Shown: piece after piece, positions 26,975 through 35,463 of the stretch | How positions within the stretch are numbered: the stretch's first letter is position 1 | Layout: each line of letters begins with the position of its first letter | Assembly: GCA_000155695.1 (NCBI GenBank) | Contig: DS990592.1 | Span: 5,150,389-5,214,388 of the forward strand | Direction: 5' to 3' | Length of the DNA stretch: 64,000 bases | DNA from: Verrucomicrobiia bacterium DG1235 | GTDB taxonomy: Bacteria; Verrucomicrobiota; Verrucomicrobiia; Opitutales; Opitutaceae | Translations under genes and position numbers: made by a program | Notes under the pieces: model-generated | The model's input: only the letters and a program-made list of their open reading frames with translations | Databases searched by the model: none | What the model was told of the DNA's origin: nothing

Positions 26975-27409
26975 ATGGCAGAGGTGGGACATTCAAGTGT
27001 TATCGAACTCGATAACATGAGGCAGCTCGGGCATAGCTCTTGCCTTGCTTGCACGCATCCGGACCTGAAGCTCGATTTCGCGCTTGAGGGTCCAAATGTG
27101 ATTCGGTGCGCCTTCGATTTTACGAAGGAGATGACGAGCTTCAACGGCTACGTGCATGGAGGTTTGCAGGCGTTGGTTCTGGACCAGGCGATGACGTGCG
27201 CGCTCATGGCTCAGGGGATTTTTGGAGCGACGGGGGATTTGAATCTTCGCTATAAGCGTTCGGTTGAAGTCGGCCCAAGCGTTTGCATTCGAGCTTGGGT
27301 GGAAAAGCGGTTTCACTCGATGTACTACCTGCGAGCTGAGCTATTGCAAGGTGGCAATACTTGTACCCTGGCGAGCGCTCGGTTCGTAGAGAAAGAGCTC
27401 GAGGCTTAG
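26975..27409 (+). CDS. PaaI-type hotdog thioesterase
   Basis: 144 residues from the ATG at 26975, 2 bp after the preceding stop. Hotdog-fold signatures: SFNGYVHGGLQALVLDQAMT with the His-Gly-Gly and Asp of the PaaI active site, GATGDLNLRYKRSVEVGPSV and FVEKELEA. It hydrolyses acyl-CoA thioesters. It is the last gene of the MBL - DUF134 - NifX operon; the malonyl-CoA decarboxylase gene follows after 132 bp on the same strand, which hints at acyl-CoA metabolism. Confidence 0.82.
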   Translation: MAEVGHSSVIELDNMRQLGHSSCLACTHPDLKLDFALEGPNVIRCAFDFTKEMTSFNGYVHGGLQALVLDQAMTCALMAQGIFGATGDLNLRYKRSVEVGPSVCIRAWVEKRFHSMYYLRAELLQGGNTCTLASARFVEKELEA

Positions 27410-27541
27410 GGGGTTCGCATTCTCGCGGAGTCGAGATAGTTTGAACATGCGTTCGTTTTGTTTTTCTATTGGGGTTTTGTGAATCCGACGAATGGCTGTT
27501 GAGCGGCGTTGGCAGAGTGAATTTGAATAGGACAATTAGTT

Positions 27542-28966
27542 ATGGTTAAGAAGGCTGAGGGGAGCGAGGGCTCCAAGGAAAGTTTTTTGGGAAGTACTTG
27601 GCAGGGATTGCGGTCTGCTTGGAACGAGATTGTACGTGTATCCACTCGTGCGGATACGAATGGCGATGCGAATCCCGACAATATTCGCGAGCAGATCAAG
27701 GCGTGCCTCGCTCAGAAGGGCGGGGAGGTGTCGGCTCGAAATCGAGCGGCGACTCTGGCGCGGGCCTATCTCGATTTTTCGCCCGAGGAGCGTCTGGAGT
27801 TTTTGCGGATCCTGAACAACGAGTTCGGAGCGGATGCGGATTTGGTTGCGGGAGCGGTGGATGAGTTGCAGATGGCGACGGAGGTGGAGGAAATCGAGAC
27901 CGCGCGTTATCGGTTGCGGCTGGCCTTGGAGCCCGCTCGGGTGAAGCTCTTGCAGGAGTTTAACACCTTGCAGTCCGGGCCGCGCTTTTTGGTGGAGCTT
28001 CGTCGGGAGCTTATCGAGTTGAAGAGGGAGCATCCCGAGCTCGCTTCGCTTGAGCGGGACTTGAAGGAGCTGCTGCGTTCGTGGTTTGATATCGGGTTTT
28101 TGGATTTGCGGAGTATCAATTGGAATTCTCCAGCGTCGCTTCTGGAAAAGCTCGGCCGTTATGAGGCGGTGCACCGGATGCGCGGTTGGCAGGACTTGAA
28201 GAATCGTCTCGATAGCGACCGTCGCTGTTTCGCGTTTTTCCATCCCTGTATGCAGGACGAGCCTTTGATTTTCATTGAGGTGGCGCTTGTGAAGGGGCTT
28301 GCGAATCAGATCCAGGGCTTGTTGAACGAGAAGGCTTCGGCGATGGAGCCGGACGAGGCGGATACCGCGATTTTCTATTCTATCTCGAACGCGCAGAAAG
28401 GATTGGTGGGGATAAGCTTCGGGAATTTTCTGATCAAGCAAGTGGTAGACTGTTTGCGTAGGGAGTTGCCCAATCTTAAGCGATTCGCGACCTTGTCGCC
28501 GATTCCTGGATACGTGAATTGGCTTCGGGCGGAGTTGGCTAAGGGGGCGATACAATTGCTGCCAACGGAGGTGAAAAAGCTAAAGCCTGTGGCGGGCGAG
28601 GTGAAGCCAATCGAGTTCGTAGAAAAAGCATTAGAGACGAGCAGGTGGATACGGGACGAGGCGCAGAGCGAGGCGCTGAAGCCGGTGTTGCTCCGGCTTT
28701 GCGCGACTTATTTGCTCAGCGTAAAGCGATCGGGAATGCAGACGGCGGCGAATCCAGTGGCGCATTTTCATTTGAGCAACGGGGCTCGGATGGAGCAGCT
28801 CAATTGGATGGGCGATACGTCATCCAAGGGGATGCAGGAGTCGGCGGGGATCATGATAAACTACCTGTATCGTCTTGATCGGATCGACGTTTATCATGAG
28901 GACTACCGCAGCAAGGGTAAGATTAACGCGTCGAAAGCGGTTGTCGGATTGATGGGGAAGCAGTAG
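27542..28966 (+). CDS. Malonyl-CoA decarboxylase
   Basis: 474 residues. The N-terminal helical domain (about 1-200) with LEPARVKLLQEFNTL and GPRFLVELRRELIEL is followed by the acetyltransferase-like catalytic domain, with CFAFFHPCMQDEPLIFIEVA, FYSISNAQKGLVGISFGNFL, FATLSPIPGYVNWL and the conserved His-containing NPVAHFHLSNGARMEQLNW. The enzyme converts malonyl-CoA to acetyl-CoA and CO2. It is full length for a bacterial member and has no targeting sequence. The preceding thioesterase gene may be functionally linked. Confidence 0.95.
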   Translation: MVKKAEGSEGSKESFLGSTWQGLRSAWNEIVRVSTRADTNGDANPDNIREQIKACLAQKGGEVSARNRAATLARAYLDFSPEERLEFLRILNNEFGADADLVAGAVDELQMATEVEEIETARYRLRLALEPARVKLLQEFNTLQSGPRFLVELRRELIELKREHPELASLERDLKELLRSWFDIGFLDLRSINWNSPASLLEKLGRYEAVHRMRGWQDLKNRLDSDRRCFAFFHPCMQDEPLIFIEVALVKGLANQIQGLLNEKASAMEPDEADTAIFYSISNAQKGLVGISFGNFLIKQVVDCLRRELPNLKRFATLSPIPGYVNWLRAELAKGAIQLLPTEVKKLKPVAGEVKPIEFVEKALETSRWIRDEAQSEALKPVLLRLCATYLLSVKRSGMQTAANPVAHFHLSNGARMEQLNWMGDTSSKGMQESAGIMINYLYRLDRIDVYHEDYRSKGKINASKAVVGLMGKQ

Positions 28967-28986
28967 CTGGGAGCAAAGGATTGAAG

Positions 28987-31686
28987 CTAGTCGAAGCGAA
29001 TCGCTTTGATGGGATCGGTCTTCGTGGCTCGCCAGGTCGGGATGGCCATGGCGAGCAGACTGGCGAAGCTGATGGTGGAAAGGGTGACCAGAGCGGGCAG
29101 GACGATGCTTTTCCAGTCTTTGCTGCTAGAGTTGCCCATGGTGCCGTAGGCGATGAAGGAAGAGATGATGATGACGCTGCAGACGGCGGCGAGTCCGAGT
29201 CCGCCTCCGATAGTCAGTGTCCAAGGTTTCAATACGGACTTGGCGATGTTCCATGAGTTCGCTCCAACGGCGATCCGAATGCCGAACTCCTTTTGACGCT
29301 GGGTGGTGGCGAAGGTGATTATTGAATAAAGTCCAACGAGGGACATGCAGAGGATGGCTCCGCCGAAGATCTGGGCGGCGAGGGAGAGTCCGTTGAAGAG
29401 TCGGCTCAGGGCGTCGATCAATTCTCCGAGAGTGAGAGGCGTGCTGGTCTGCACGCGCGGGGCGAGCTCCTGCATGGCTTGGCGCATGGCCTGTCGGTAG
29501 CGGGGGTGGGCGGCGTCTTCCGCTTTAAGCAGAAGGGTGGGGCTCCAGGTCGGTCGTTGAGAAATGGGTACAAGGATCTCGCTGAAGGAGCGATCGACGT
29601 CTTTGCCCGAGGGGCCGAGGTCGTCTGGCTTGAGGCTGGGGATGACACCGACGATGGTTATCCAATTGGCATTGTCGTCTTCGGGCGAGAGGCGAAGGCG
29701 CATGCCGATAGGGTTGAGGTGTTGGCAGTGGGTATTGACGAAGTTGGTATTGACCACGCAAACGGGGGTGGTGTCGGCAGTGTCGAAGGCTGAGATCATT
29801 CGCCCCTCTACGATTTCCTCGCCGAAGGCTTCGAGGTAGTTTGGCGTGATCGACGTGATTTGGGTGAAGTCGGAGGAGAGTTGGGTGTCATTGGTTTCGC
29901 CTTCGAATTCGAAGGTCATCACGTCGCCAACCATTCCGAATGCGGCTGAGGTGATGGCTAAGGTTTCGACGCCAGGTTCGGCGGTGAGTCGACGTGTCAG
30001 TTGGGTGTAGAGCTGATCGGCAGCGGTGCTTGAGTCGAATTGCGAGTCCGTTGCGAGCTCCATTCGGACCGCTAGGATGGTGTCCTCCTCGAATGGCATT
30101 TCGATGGTTTCGAAAAACTGAGTCGGCATGAAGAACATGAAACTCATGAAGATGAGGACGCCCGAAAACGCGACTTGGGCGAGGACCGCGACTTTTGACA
30201 GCCAGCCGATGTAGATGCTGTTGGAGCTTCGAGCATCGTCCTTCATAATGGCGTAGGCGTCGATGCTGGAGGCTCGCCATGCCGGTATGATGCTGGAGGT
30301 AAGGCCTGCAAGAATGGCGGCACCGATGGAAAAGAGAATTACCCGCTGGTCGATGCGAAACTCACGCATGTGCAGGCCTGGCGTATTGATATTTTGGAGA
30401 ATGCCGGTGGCGATTTCGATGCCCCAAACAGCTAGGAGAACGCCCAGAATGGTGCCGATGCTGGCGAGGGTTAGGCCATCGACGACGACTTGCCAGATGA
30501 TGTGGCTCCGGCGCGCTCCCAGGCTGGACCGGACGGCTAGCTCGTGGGTGCGAGTGGCGGTTCGGGCCATGATGATATTGAAGGTGTTGACGCAAGCCAG
30601 CAGGAGCACGGGTAGTGATCCAATCATGATGAGGCTCACCATCCAGAGTGAGTCAGCGTCGACGAATTTTTCTCGGTAGGGAGTGATGCGGAGTTGAGTC
30701 TTGTCGCGGTTTGTATCCGGAAACTGGATCTCGAGGTTGGAGGCGATGGTTGTGAATTCGGCCCGGGCGTGGTTGATGCTGCGGTCCTTTTTGAGACTAG
30801 CGACGAGTCCGAGGTTGGGAGCGAGAGAGCGAGGCTGTCCGTCGTACTCGGACCAATCGGTGGCTACCCATATTCGCTGGTTTCTCGGGAAGCTGAAGTC
30901 GCTCGGCATGATGGCGACGATCTGGCATTCTTGATCGTTCAGGAATACGGTAGCGCCGATAGTGTTTTCGTCTCTTTCGAAAAAGGTTTCCCAGATCGTT
31001 TCGGAGATGACGGCTTGCGGGAGTGCGCTGTTGGAGAATGATGTATCCGAAAAGAGGTGACCGCGTAGTGGAGGTGTATCAGAGAGAGAGAAGAAGCTGG
31101 GCGAGACGAAGACGCCAACGTATAGGGTTCCCTCGTCTTTTTTGCCCGGGAGGTTGAACCAGAAATTGGTGTTTTGGATGCCGATGAAGTTTTCCAGAGC
31201 ATCGGAATCCTGGCGGAAGACCTTTAGGTCGAGTGAGTTGATCAACTGGCCTTCTTCTCGGCCTGTTTCCCACTCGATGAAAAGTTGGGAGTCGTCAAGG
31301 TCTGCTCCGGCACTCGTATTCAAAATTCGATACGAGATGGTAAACATCATGGTTGAAAGGGCGATTCCGATGCTGAGCACGAGCACGGCCATGATGCTTG
31401 AGCTCGGGAAGCGCAGGCAGAGTCGAAGTCCGAATTTGAAGTCACGTATCGAGTCGAAGACGCGTCGCGTGCCCCATGAATCTCGGGCGCGTTCCTTGTG
31501 GGCGTCGATATTACCGAACTTCTTCAGGGCGAGGCGGCGGGCTGCGGCGGGGGAGTGTCCTTCGGCGATGTAGTCCTCGATCATGAACTCGAGGTGCTGC
31601 TCTATTTCCGCGTCGATTTCGTCCGCTATGTCGCTGGAGCGGAAATGGGCCCTGATTTGCAGGTAGAGCTCGCGGAGGCGTCTCAT
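28987..31686 (-). CDS. ADOP-type MacB/FtsX ABC permease
   Basis: 899 residues. The N-terminal 'permease prefix' helix pair (MRRLRELYLQIRAHFRSSDI, DEIDAEIEQHLEFMIEDYIA, GHSPAAARRLALKKFGNID) is characteristic of acidobacterial duplicated orphan permeases. It is followed by two MacB-periplasmic plus FtsX membrane units: TM1 near 95-120, FtsX block 1 about 370-500 (LLACVNTFNIIMARTATRTH), TM near 505-525, and block 2 about 770-895 (GIRIAVGANSWNIAKSVLKP). No ATPase is encoded beside it, as usual for this group. A PadR regulator lies 21 bp upstream. Confidence 0.92.
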   Translation of the reverse strand: MRRLRELYLQIRAHFRSSDIADEIDAEIEQHLEFMIEDYIAEGHSPAAARRLALKKFGNIDAHKERARDSWGTRRVFDSIRDFKFGLRLCLRFPSSSIMAVLVLSIGIALSTMMFTISYRILNTSAGADLDDSQLFIEWETGREEGQLINSLDLKVFRQDSDALENFIGIQNTNFWFNLPGKKDEGTLYVGVFVSPSFFSLSDTPPLRGHLFSDTSFSNSALPQAVISETIWETFFERDENTIGATVFLNDQECQIVAIMPSDFSFPRNQRIWVATDWSEYDGQPRSLAPNLGLVASLKKDRSINHARAEFTTIASNLEIQFPDTNRDKTQLRITPYREKFVDADSLWMVSLIMIGSLPVLLLACVNTFNIIMARTATRTHELAVRSSLGARRSHIIWQVVVDGLTLASIGTILGVLLAVWGIEIATGILQNINTPGLHMREFRIDQRVILFSIGAAILAGLTSSIIPAWRASSIDAYAIMKDDARSSNSIYIGWLSKVAVLAQVAFSGVLIFMSFMFFMPTQFFETIEMPFEEDTILAVRMELATDSQFDSSTAADQLYTQLTRRLTAEPGVETLAITSAAFGMVGDVMTFEFEGETNDTQLSSDFTQITSITPNYLEAFGEEIVEGRMISAFDTADTTPVCVVNTNFVNTHCQHLNPIGMRLRLSPEDDNANWITIVGVIPSLKPDDLGPSGKDVDRSFSEILVPISQRPTWSPTLLLKAEDAAHPRYRQAMRQAMQELAPRVQTSTPLTLGELIDALSRLFNGLSLAAQIFGGAILCMSLVGLYSIITFATTQRQKEFGIRIAVGANSWNIAKSVLKPWTLTIGGGLGLAAVCSVIIISSFIAYGTMGNSSSKDWKSIVLPALVTLSTISFASLLAMAIPTWRATKTDPIKAIRFD

Positions 31687-31707
31687 CGAAGTGGTTTAGC
31701 GGGAAAC

Positions 31708-32043
31708 TTAGGCTTCTTTGATGATGACGTTTACCGCTGCGGAAAAGAGCTCCCAGTTGCTTATTTCGTCGGCAAGGTAGGCTTCGCCCGCGGACGTTAG
31801 AGTGTAGGTTCGAATGGGTTTGCTGGTTTCGCCGGTTCGCCATTCGGATTGGATGAAGGCCTTCTTCTCCAGGCGGTGCAGGGCAGGGTAGAGGGAGCCT
31901 TGCTGCACGCTGAGGACTTCGGAGCTGATTTGTTCGATGCGTCTTGCGATGCCGTAGCCGTGGTTCGGCTTCGTCGACAGGACGCGCAAGATGAGCAGGT
32001 CCAAGGCGCCTAGCAGGTGGTCTTTTTTTCTGTCCTTTGTCAT
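31708..32043 (-). CDS. PadR-family transcriptional regulator
   Basis: 111 residues: winged helix with GALDLLILRVLSTKPNHGYG, IARRIEQISSEVLSVQQGSL, YPALHRLEKKAFIQSEWRTG and TYTLTSAGEAYLADE. It is the standard partner of ADOP permeases, located 21 bp before the permease. The inverted repeat over its own start codon suggests autorepression together with control of the permease. Confidence 0.93.
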   Translation of the reverse strand: MTKDRKKDHLLGALDLLILRVLSTKPNHGYGIARRIEQISSEVLSVQQGSLYPALHRLEKKAFIQSEWRTGETSKPIRTYTLTSAGEAYLADEISNWELFSAAVNVIIKEA

Positions 32044-32076
32044 AGTCAGAAATCTATGTATGTAGAAATCTGACTA
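32043..32076. promoter_or_regulatory. Candidate PadR operator
   Basis: TAGTCAG at 32043-32049 and CTGACTA at 32070-32076 form an inverted repeat enclosing two direct AGAAATCT copies and a central TATGTATG. It overlaps the first base of the padR start codon, so binding would block initiation of the padR-permease transcript. Confidence 0.5.
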
Positions 32077-32148
32077 AGTCAAGGTTGGATGGTGGTGATC
32101 AGTTTGATGGCTGCAGTGGCGAGAGCGCGGGTTGTGGTTTATTGAAGA

Positions 32149-32175
32149 AAGCCCGCGATGGGTGGTCGCGGGCTT
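32149..32175 (-). terminator. Terminator of the ECF/DUF4097 operon
   Basis: A 10-bp stem (AAGCCCGCGA / TCGCGGGCTT) with a 7-nt loop, about 32 bp beyond the last DUF4097 gene. Only a short, broken T run follows on the minus strand. Confidence 0.6.
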
Positions 32176-32206
32176 GGGAGCTTTTTATTGTAAAGTTGTG
32201 AGCAGC

Positions 32207-33049
32207 TTATTCGGTAGTTAGTTTACGGATACTGATTACGCCGTTGTGGGTGTTGATAATGAATTGGGGGCCTCCTCCGTTGATGGATCCGTAGAATGCT
32301 TTTTCGAACTCTAGGCGATAGCGTCCTCCTTCTGGTCTTCCGTCAGTGATTTTTGGCGATTTGTCTCGCGCTTCGACATCGATGTCGAAGTCGGACATTA
32401 TCTTCCCGTTGAAGGTTTGCAGTTTGAGTTCGGCTTTAGTGTCGGCCGGTATGGTGAGATCAATGTCTCCGTTTAGACTGGTGAAGGACATTGGCTTGTC
32501 TGGATACACCTCGTTGAGGGTTACGACGATGTCGCGATTCAATGCGTGGGCGAGGACGGCGCCGGAGCTATTATTTATGGTGATGGCGCCGTTGACGTTT
32601 TGCACTTCGATTTCTCCGGTGATGTTTTCGATGAGGATGTCGCCTTTGTTGACGCAGTTTAGGCTGAGGGATGTTTCGAATGGCACTTTAATAGTTATGT
32701 CGACGGTGGCTTTTAATGCGTTGGAGCCGACCTTGATCTGGTTGTTGAATTCCTCGGCGAAGAGGCCGGTGGAAGGCAACTGGATCATGCGCATGCCATT
32801 GTTGCTGACAGATTCCTTTTCGAAGTTTCGTCTTTTCGCTTCGACGATGGCTTCTTCGCCTTCGTATCCTACGACGGTGATTCCCCCGTTGAGGAGGTTG
32901 GCTTCGAGCCGTTTTTGACTATCGTTACGAAATGGTATGCTTAGTCGATCGACGTTCGGATCAAGTTCTTCTTCCTGGGCTCGCAAGGCGCCTGCCATGA
33001 GAATGGAGGCGATGGCGAAGATGATGTATTTTTTTAAAATTGTATTCAT
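32207..33049 (-). CDS. Secreted DUF4097 beta-helix protein (second)
   Basis: 280 residues with a signal peptide (MNTILKKYIIFAIASILMAG). The body shows the repetitive short-strand pattern of DUF4097 adhesin-like right-handed repeats: GDILIENITGEIEVQNVNGA, ITINNSSGAVLAHAL, SFTSLNGDIDLTIPADTKAE, LKLQTFNGKIMSDFDI and NTHNGVISIRK. The role is unknown; such proteins often accompany ECF sigma or PspC-type envelope stress genes. It is 25 bp behind a paralogue and is the last gene of the sigma/anti-sigma operon. Confidence 0.82.
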   Translation of the reverse strand: MNTILKKYIIFAIASILMAGALRAQEEELDPNVDRLSIPFRNDSQKRLEANLLNGGITVVGYEGEEAIVEAKRRNFEKESVSNNGMRMIQLPSTGLFAEEFNNQIKVGSNALKATVDITIKVPFETSLSLNCVNKGDILIENITGEIEVQNVNGAITINNSSGAVLAHALNRDIVVTLNEVYPDKPMSFTSLNGDIDLTIPADTKAELKLQTFNGKIMSDFDIDVEARDKSPKITDGRPEGGRYRLEFEKAFYGSINGGGPQFIINTHNGVISIRKLTTE

Positions 33050-33074
33050 TTGGTCTCCTCTGTTTTTGAAATGC

Positions 33075-33974
33075 TTAGTTTACTGTATCCACTTTCTTAA
33101 TAATCATATTTCCGTTGAGCGTTTCGAAACTAATTCTTGGTCCGCCTTTTCCTGCGCGAACGCCGTTGGAATCTTGGCCTCTGTAGGTTCTCACGCCGTC
33201 GATAGCATGATTGTCTTTCTTCTTGTTGGCGAAAGCGGATGAAGGCGGAATCCCGCTCACTTCGAAATCCGAATAGACCTCGCCGTTCATGGTTTTGAAG
33301 AAGAGGTCTGCGTTAAGGCTTGGCCGGAAGGCTATATCGATGTGTCCGTTGATTGAGTGGAAGTGGCAGTTGTCCTCGGGATTGTTGAGAAATGATATAG
33401 AGACGGGTCCGTTGATGGTGCTGGCGTTGCCCGAGCCAGTGACGTTTTTCGCCGAGATGGATCCGTTCACGTTTTTCAGGTCGAACTTTCCTGAGGTTCC
33501 TTGAATGGATAGATCCCCGTCGTTGACAGTGCTCAGGTAGATCTCTGTGTCTTTCGGAACGAGAATACGCATGTCGAACTGATTAGTGTATCCATAATAT
33601 CGGCACCCGCGATAGTTGACCTTGCCCGAGTCGCCGCGAAATGGACCTTCGACGGAGATGATGACGGCGTCACCGTCTTCTCGGGTGTCCAGCCAGACTT
33701 CCTTTTGGGCGACAGCGAGTCGCGATTCGCTGCGAGCTAAGATGAGGCGCTTGACTTCGAGCTTCACGATCTCTCCGTCGTAGCCTTCCACGTCTATGGA
33801 GCCTGAGATATTGTCTACTACGATTTCGCGGTGCTTGAGATTGGGATCGAAGGTGAATTCCTTCGTGAAAGAGATTGTCTCGTCGTGTTCGAAGGAGCAG
33901 TCGTGACCGGAGCAAAGCGGACTAAGGCATGTCGTCAGCAGACAGATGAGAGGGATTGTCTTAAATGGTCTCAT
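33075..33974 (-). CDS. Secreted DUF4097 beta-helix protein (first)
   Basis: 299 residues with a signal peptide ending near SPLCSG. It has the same repeat pattern as its downstream paralogue: EIVVDNISGSIDVEGYDGEI, GDLSIQGTSGKFDLKNVNGS, ISAKNVTGSGNASTINGPV, FHSINGHIDIAFRPSLNADL and FETLNGNMIIKK. A cysteine pair (GHDC, RGCRYYG) may form a disulphide. Its start lies 14 bp inside the end of the anti-sigma gene, so it is co-translated with it. The likely place is periplasm or outer surface. Confidence 0.82.
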   Translation of the reverse strand: MRPFKTIPLICLLTTCLSPLCSGHDCSFEHDETISFTKEFTFDPNLKHREIVVDNISGSIDVEGYDGEIVKLEVKRLILARSESRLAVAQKEVWLDTREDGDAVIISVEGPFRGDSGKVNYRGCRYYGYTNQFDMRILVPKDTEIYLSTVNDGDLSIQGTSGKFDLKNVNGSISAKNVTGSGNASTINGPVSISFLNNPEDNCHFHSINGHIDIAFRPSLNADLFFKTMNGEVYSDFEVSGIPPSSAFANKKKDNHAIDGVRTYRGQDSNGVRAGKGGPRISFETLNGNMIIKKVDTVN

Positions 33975-34785
33975 TGTTGTTTCCTTTCAGTTTTTCCACG
34001 CTCCATTCGGCGAGTTCTCGAATGGTCTGGTCTTCCTCTGGGTTCTGGCTGATTCGATCCAGGGCAGGTATCGATTCTTTGTCCATGTGGCGTACGAACA
34101 GCTTGATGAGCTCTGCCCGAATAAGGGGAGAGTTCGGAGACTCCAGAAGATTCATTAGGGTGCGTCGAACGTCGGCGTCTTCGGCGAAGGTGTTCAGGGT
34201 TTCGAGCGCGGCGAATCGAACGTTGATGCTCGGATCGTAGGTGACTTTTTCATAGAGAGCGGCGAGGGCCTTGGGGTCCCTGTCGTTCAGTTCGGCGATC
34301 CATTCGACGCCGCGAAGTCGCTCGGTGGCCGAGGACTGGGTGAGAAGCGAGAGGGCGGTGAATTGTTTTAGCGAGCTTAGTTCCGATTCGATGGAGGCAA
34401 GTCGCCCTGCGTCGTTTGGTAGGTCGGTTCCGGGCTTAGTCACGAAGGCGCCGATTAGGAACGCGATTGCGATAGAGGCGGCGAGCGCGTATCCATTGGA
34501 TAATACACGGGTAAAGGGATTGCGTTTTCGCTCTTCGGCGAGGAGGGCGATTCCTTCGGCCTGGCCTTTTTTGTAGGCTTTCAAGGCGGAGTCGAATCTT
34601 GCTTGCATGAGCTCGCTCGGTTTGGGCAGCTCGCCAATGGAGTTCCAGGTGGTGGAAAGCTCGCTGTGGGATTGGGCGCAGCTTGGGCAGGTTTCGATAT
34701 GGGAGCGCACGCGCTCGGATTCGATTTCCGAGAGTTCTCCTTCGATATAGTCGAGTAGGGAGTCGTTACATTCCTGGCATTTCAT
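33961..34785 (-). CDS. Anti-sigma factor with zinc finger and HEAT-like C-terminus
   Basis: 274 residues. The N-terminal ZAS-type zinc motif is MKCQECNDSLLDYIEGEL followed by VRSHIETCPSCAQSH. One transmembrane helix follows at about 97-114 (GYALAASIAIAFLIGAFV). The outer part (about 150-265) is made of HEAT-like helical repeats (GVEWIAELNDRDPKALAALY, SINVRFAALETLNTF, PLIRAELIKLFVRHMDKESI). It should hold the sigma factor inactive at the membrane until a signal is sensed outside. It overlaps the sigma gene by 20 bp. Confidence 0.87.
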   Translation of the reverse strand: MKCQECNDSLLDYIEGELSEIESERVRSHIETCPSCAQSHSELSTTWNSIGELPKPSELMQARFDSALKAYKKGQAEGIALLAEERKRNPFTRVLSNGYALAASIAIAFLIGAFVTKPGTDLPNDAGRLASIESELSSLKQFTALSLLTQSSATERLRGVEWIAELNDRDPKALAALYEKVTYDPSINVRFAALETLNTFAEDADVRRTLMNLLESPNSPLIRAELIKLFVRHMDKESIPALDRISQNPEEDQTIRELAEWSVEKLKGNNNETI

Positions 34786-35356
34786 AGGATCTCTCCTTCG
34801 TTAGGGATTTCAATTGTTTGGTCAGTTCGACCACCGCTCGGTGGACGCGAACTTTAAGGAGGTTGGTTTCGCATCCGAGGATGCGGGCCATTTCAGCGTA
34901 TTCTAGGTCTTGTATCCGCCTCATCACGACAAGCTGCCGCTTTTCTTCTGGCAGTTTTTCGAGGGCTTCGTAGAGGAGCTCTGTTTCTTCGCTGCGGCTT
35001 GCTTGGTCGTCGGGTCGGATTCCTTCGTCGATCGGCTCGAATCGCTCGTCGGCTGGGGGTTCTTCGCGGATGACATTCCGTCTGGATTTTCCTTTGGTCC
35101 AGTGCTTGTACTGAATGTTGCGGGCGATGGTGAAGAGCCAGGCCTTGAAGGAAGAGCCGGGGTGGTAGGATCGACGGTATTTGAGGATTCTGAGAAAAAC
35201 TTCCTGGGTGAGGTCCTCGCTTAGGGTGTGAACTCCGCTCCTTTTCATGAAGAAGGAATAGAGCATGCCGCTGTATCGCTCGAAGAGCTGGGAAAGCTTG
35301 TCAAGGTCGCCCTCGCGCACCTGGAGCATTAGAATTTCGTCGTCAGATTCTTCCAC
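34766..35356 (-). CDS. ECF sigma factor
   Basis: 196 residues. Region 2 (about 22-90) has LFERYSGMLYSFFMKR, DLTQEVFLRILKYRRSY and FKAWLFTIARNIQYKHW. A charged linker precedes region 4 (about 125-180) with EALEKLPEEKRQLVVMRRIQ, DLEYAEMARILGCETNLLKV and RVHRAVVELTKQLK. It directs RNA polymerase to its own operon and others. It is the first gene of the sigma - anti-sigma - DUF4097 - DUF4097 operon. Confidence 0.94.
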   Translation of the reverse strand: MEESDDEILMLQVREGDLDKLSQLFERYSGMLYSFFMKRSGVHTLSEDLTQEVFLRILKYRRSYHPGSSFKAWLFTIARNIQYKHWTKGKSRRNVIREEPPADERFEPIDEGIRPDDQASRSEETELLYEALEKLPEEKRQLVVMRRIQDLEYAEMARILGCETNLLKVRVHRAVVELTKQLKSLTKERSYEMPGM

Positions 35357-35370
35357 GGATTTTCTGGTTC

Positions 35371-35390
35371 ACAGTGTCTAGTATCACTGT
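35371..35390. promoter_or_regulatory. Inverted repeat upstream of ECF sigma gene
   Basis: ACAGTG-N8-CACTGT, a perfect 6-bp inverted repeat, ends 14 bp before the sigma start codon and may be an operator. Confidence 0.35.
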
Positions 35391-35463
35391 TGTTGGCCCG
35401 CGTTTCATGAAAAATGGGGATTTGGGTGGAAATTGCGAGAGGTCGGGTGGAAATGGGGTCTTG

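Noticed and set aside
27536..28555. A 339-codon open frame opposite malonyl-CoA decarboxylase
   Set aside because: Shadow frame; the plus-strand enzyme is complete.
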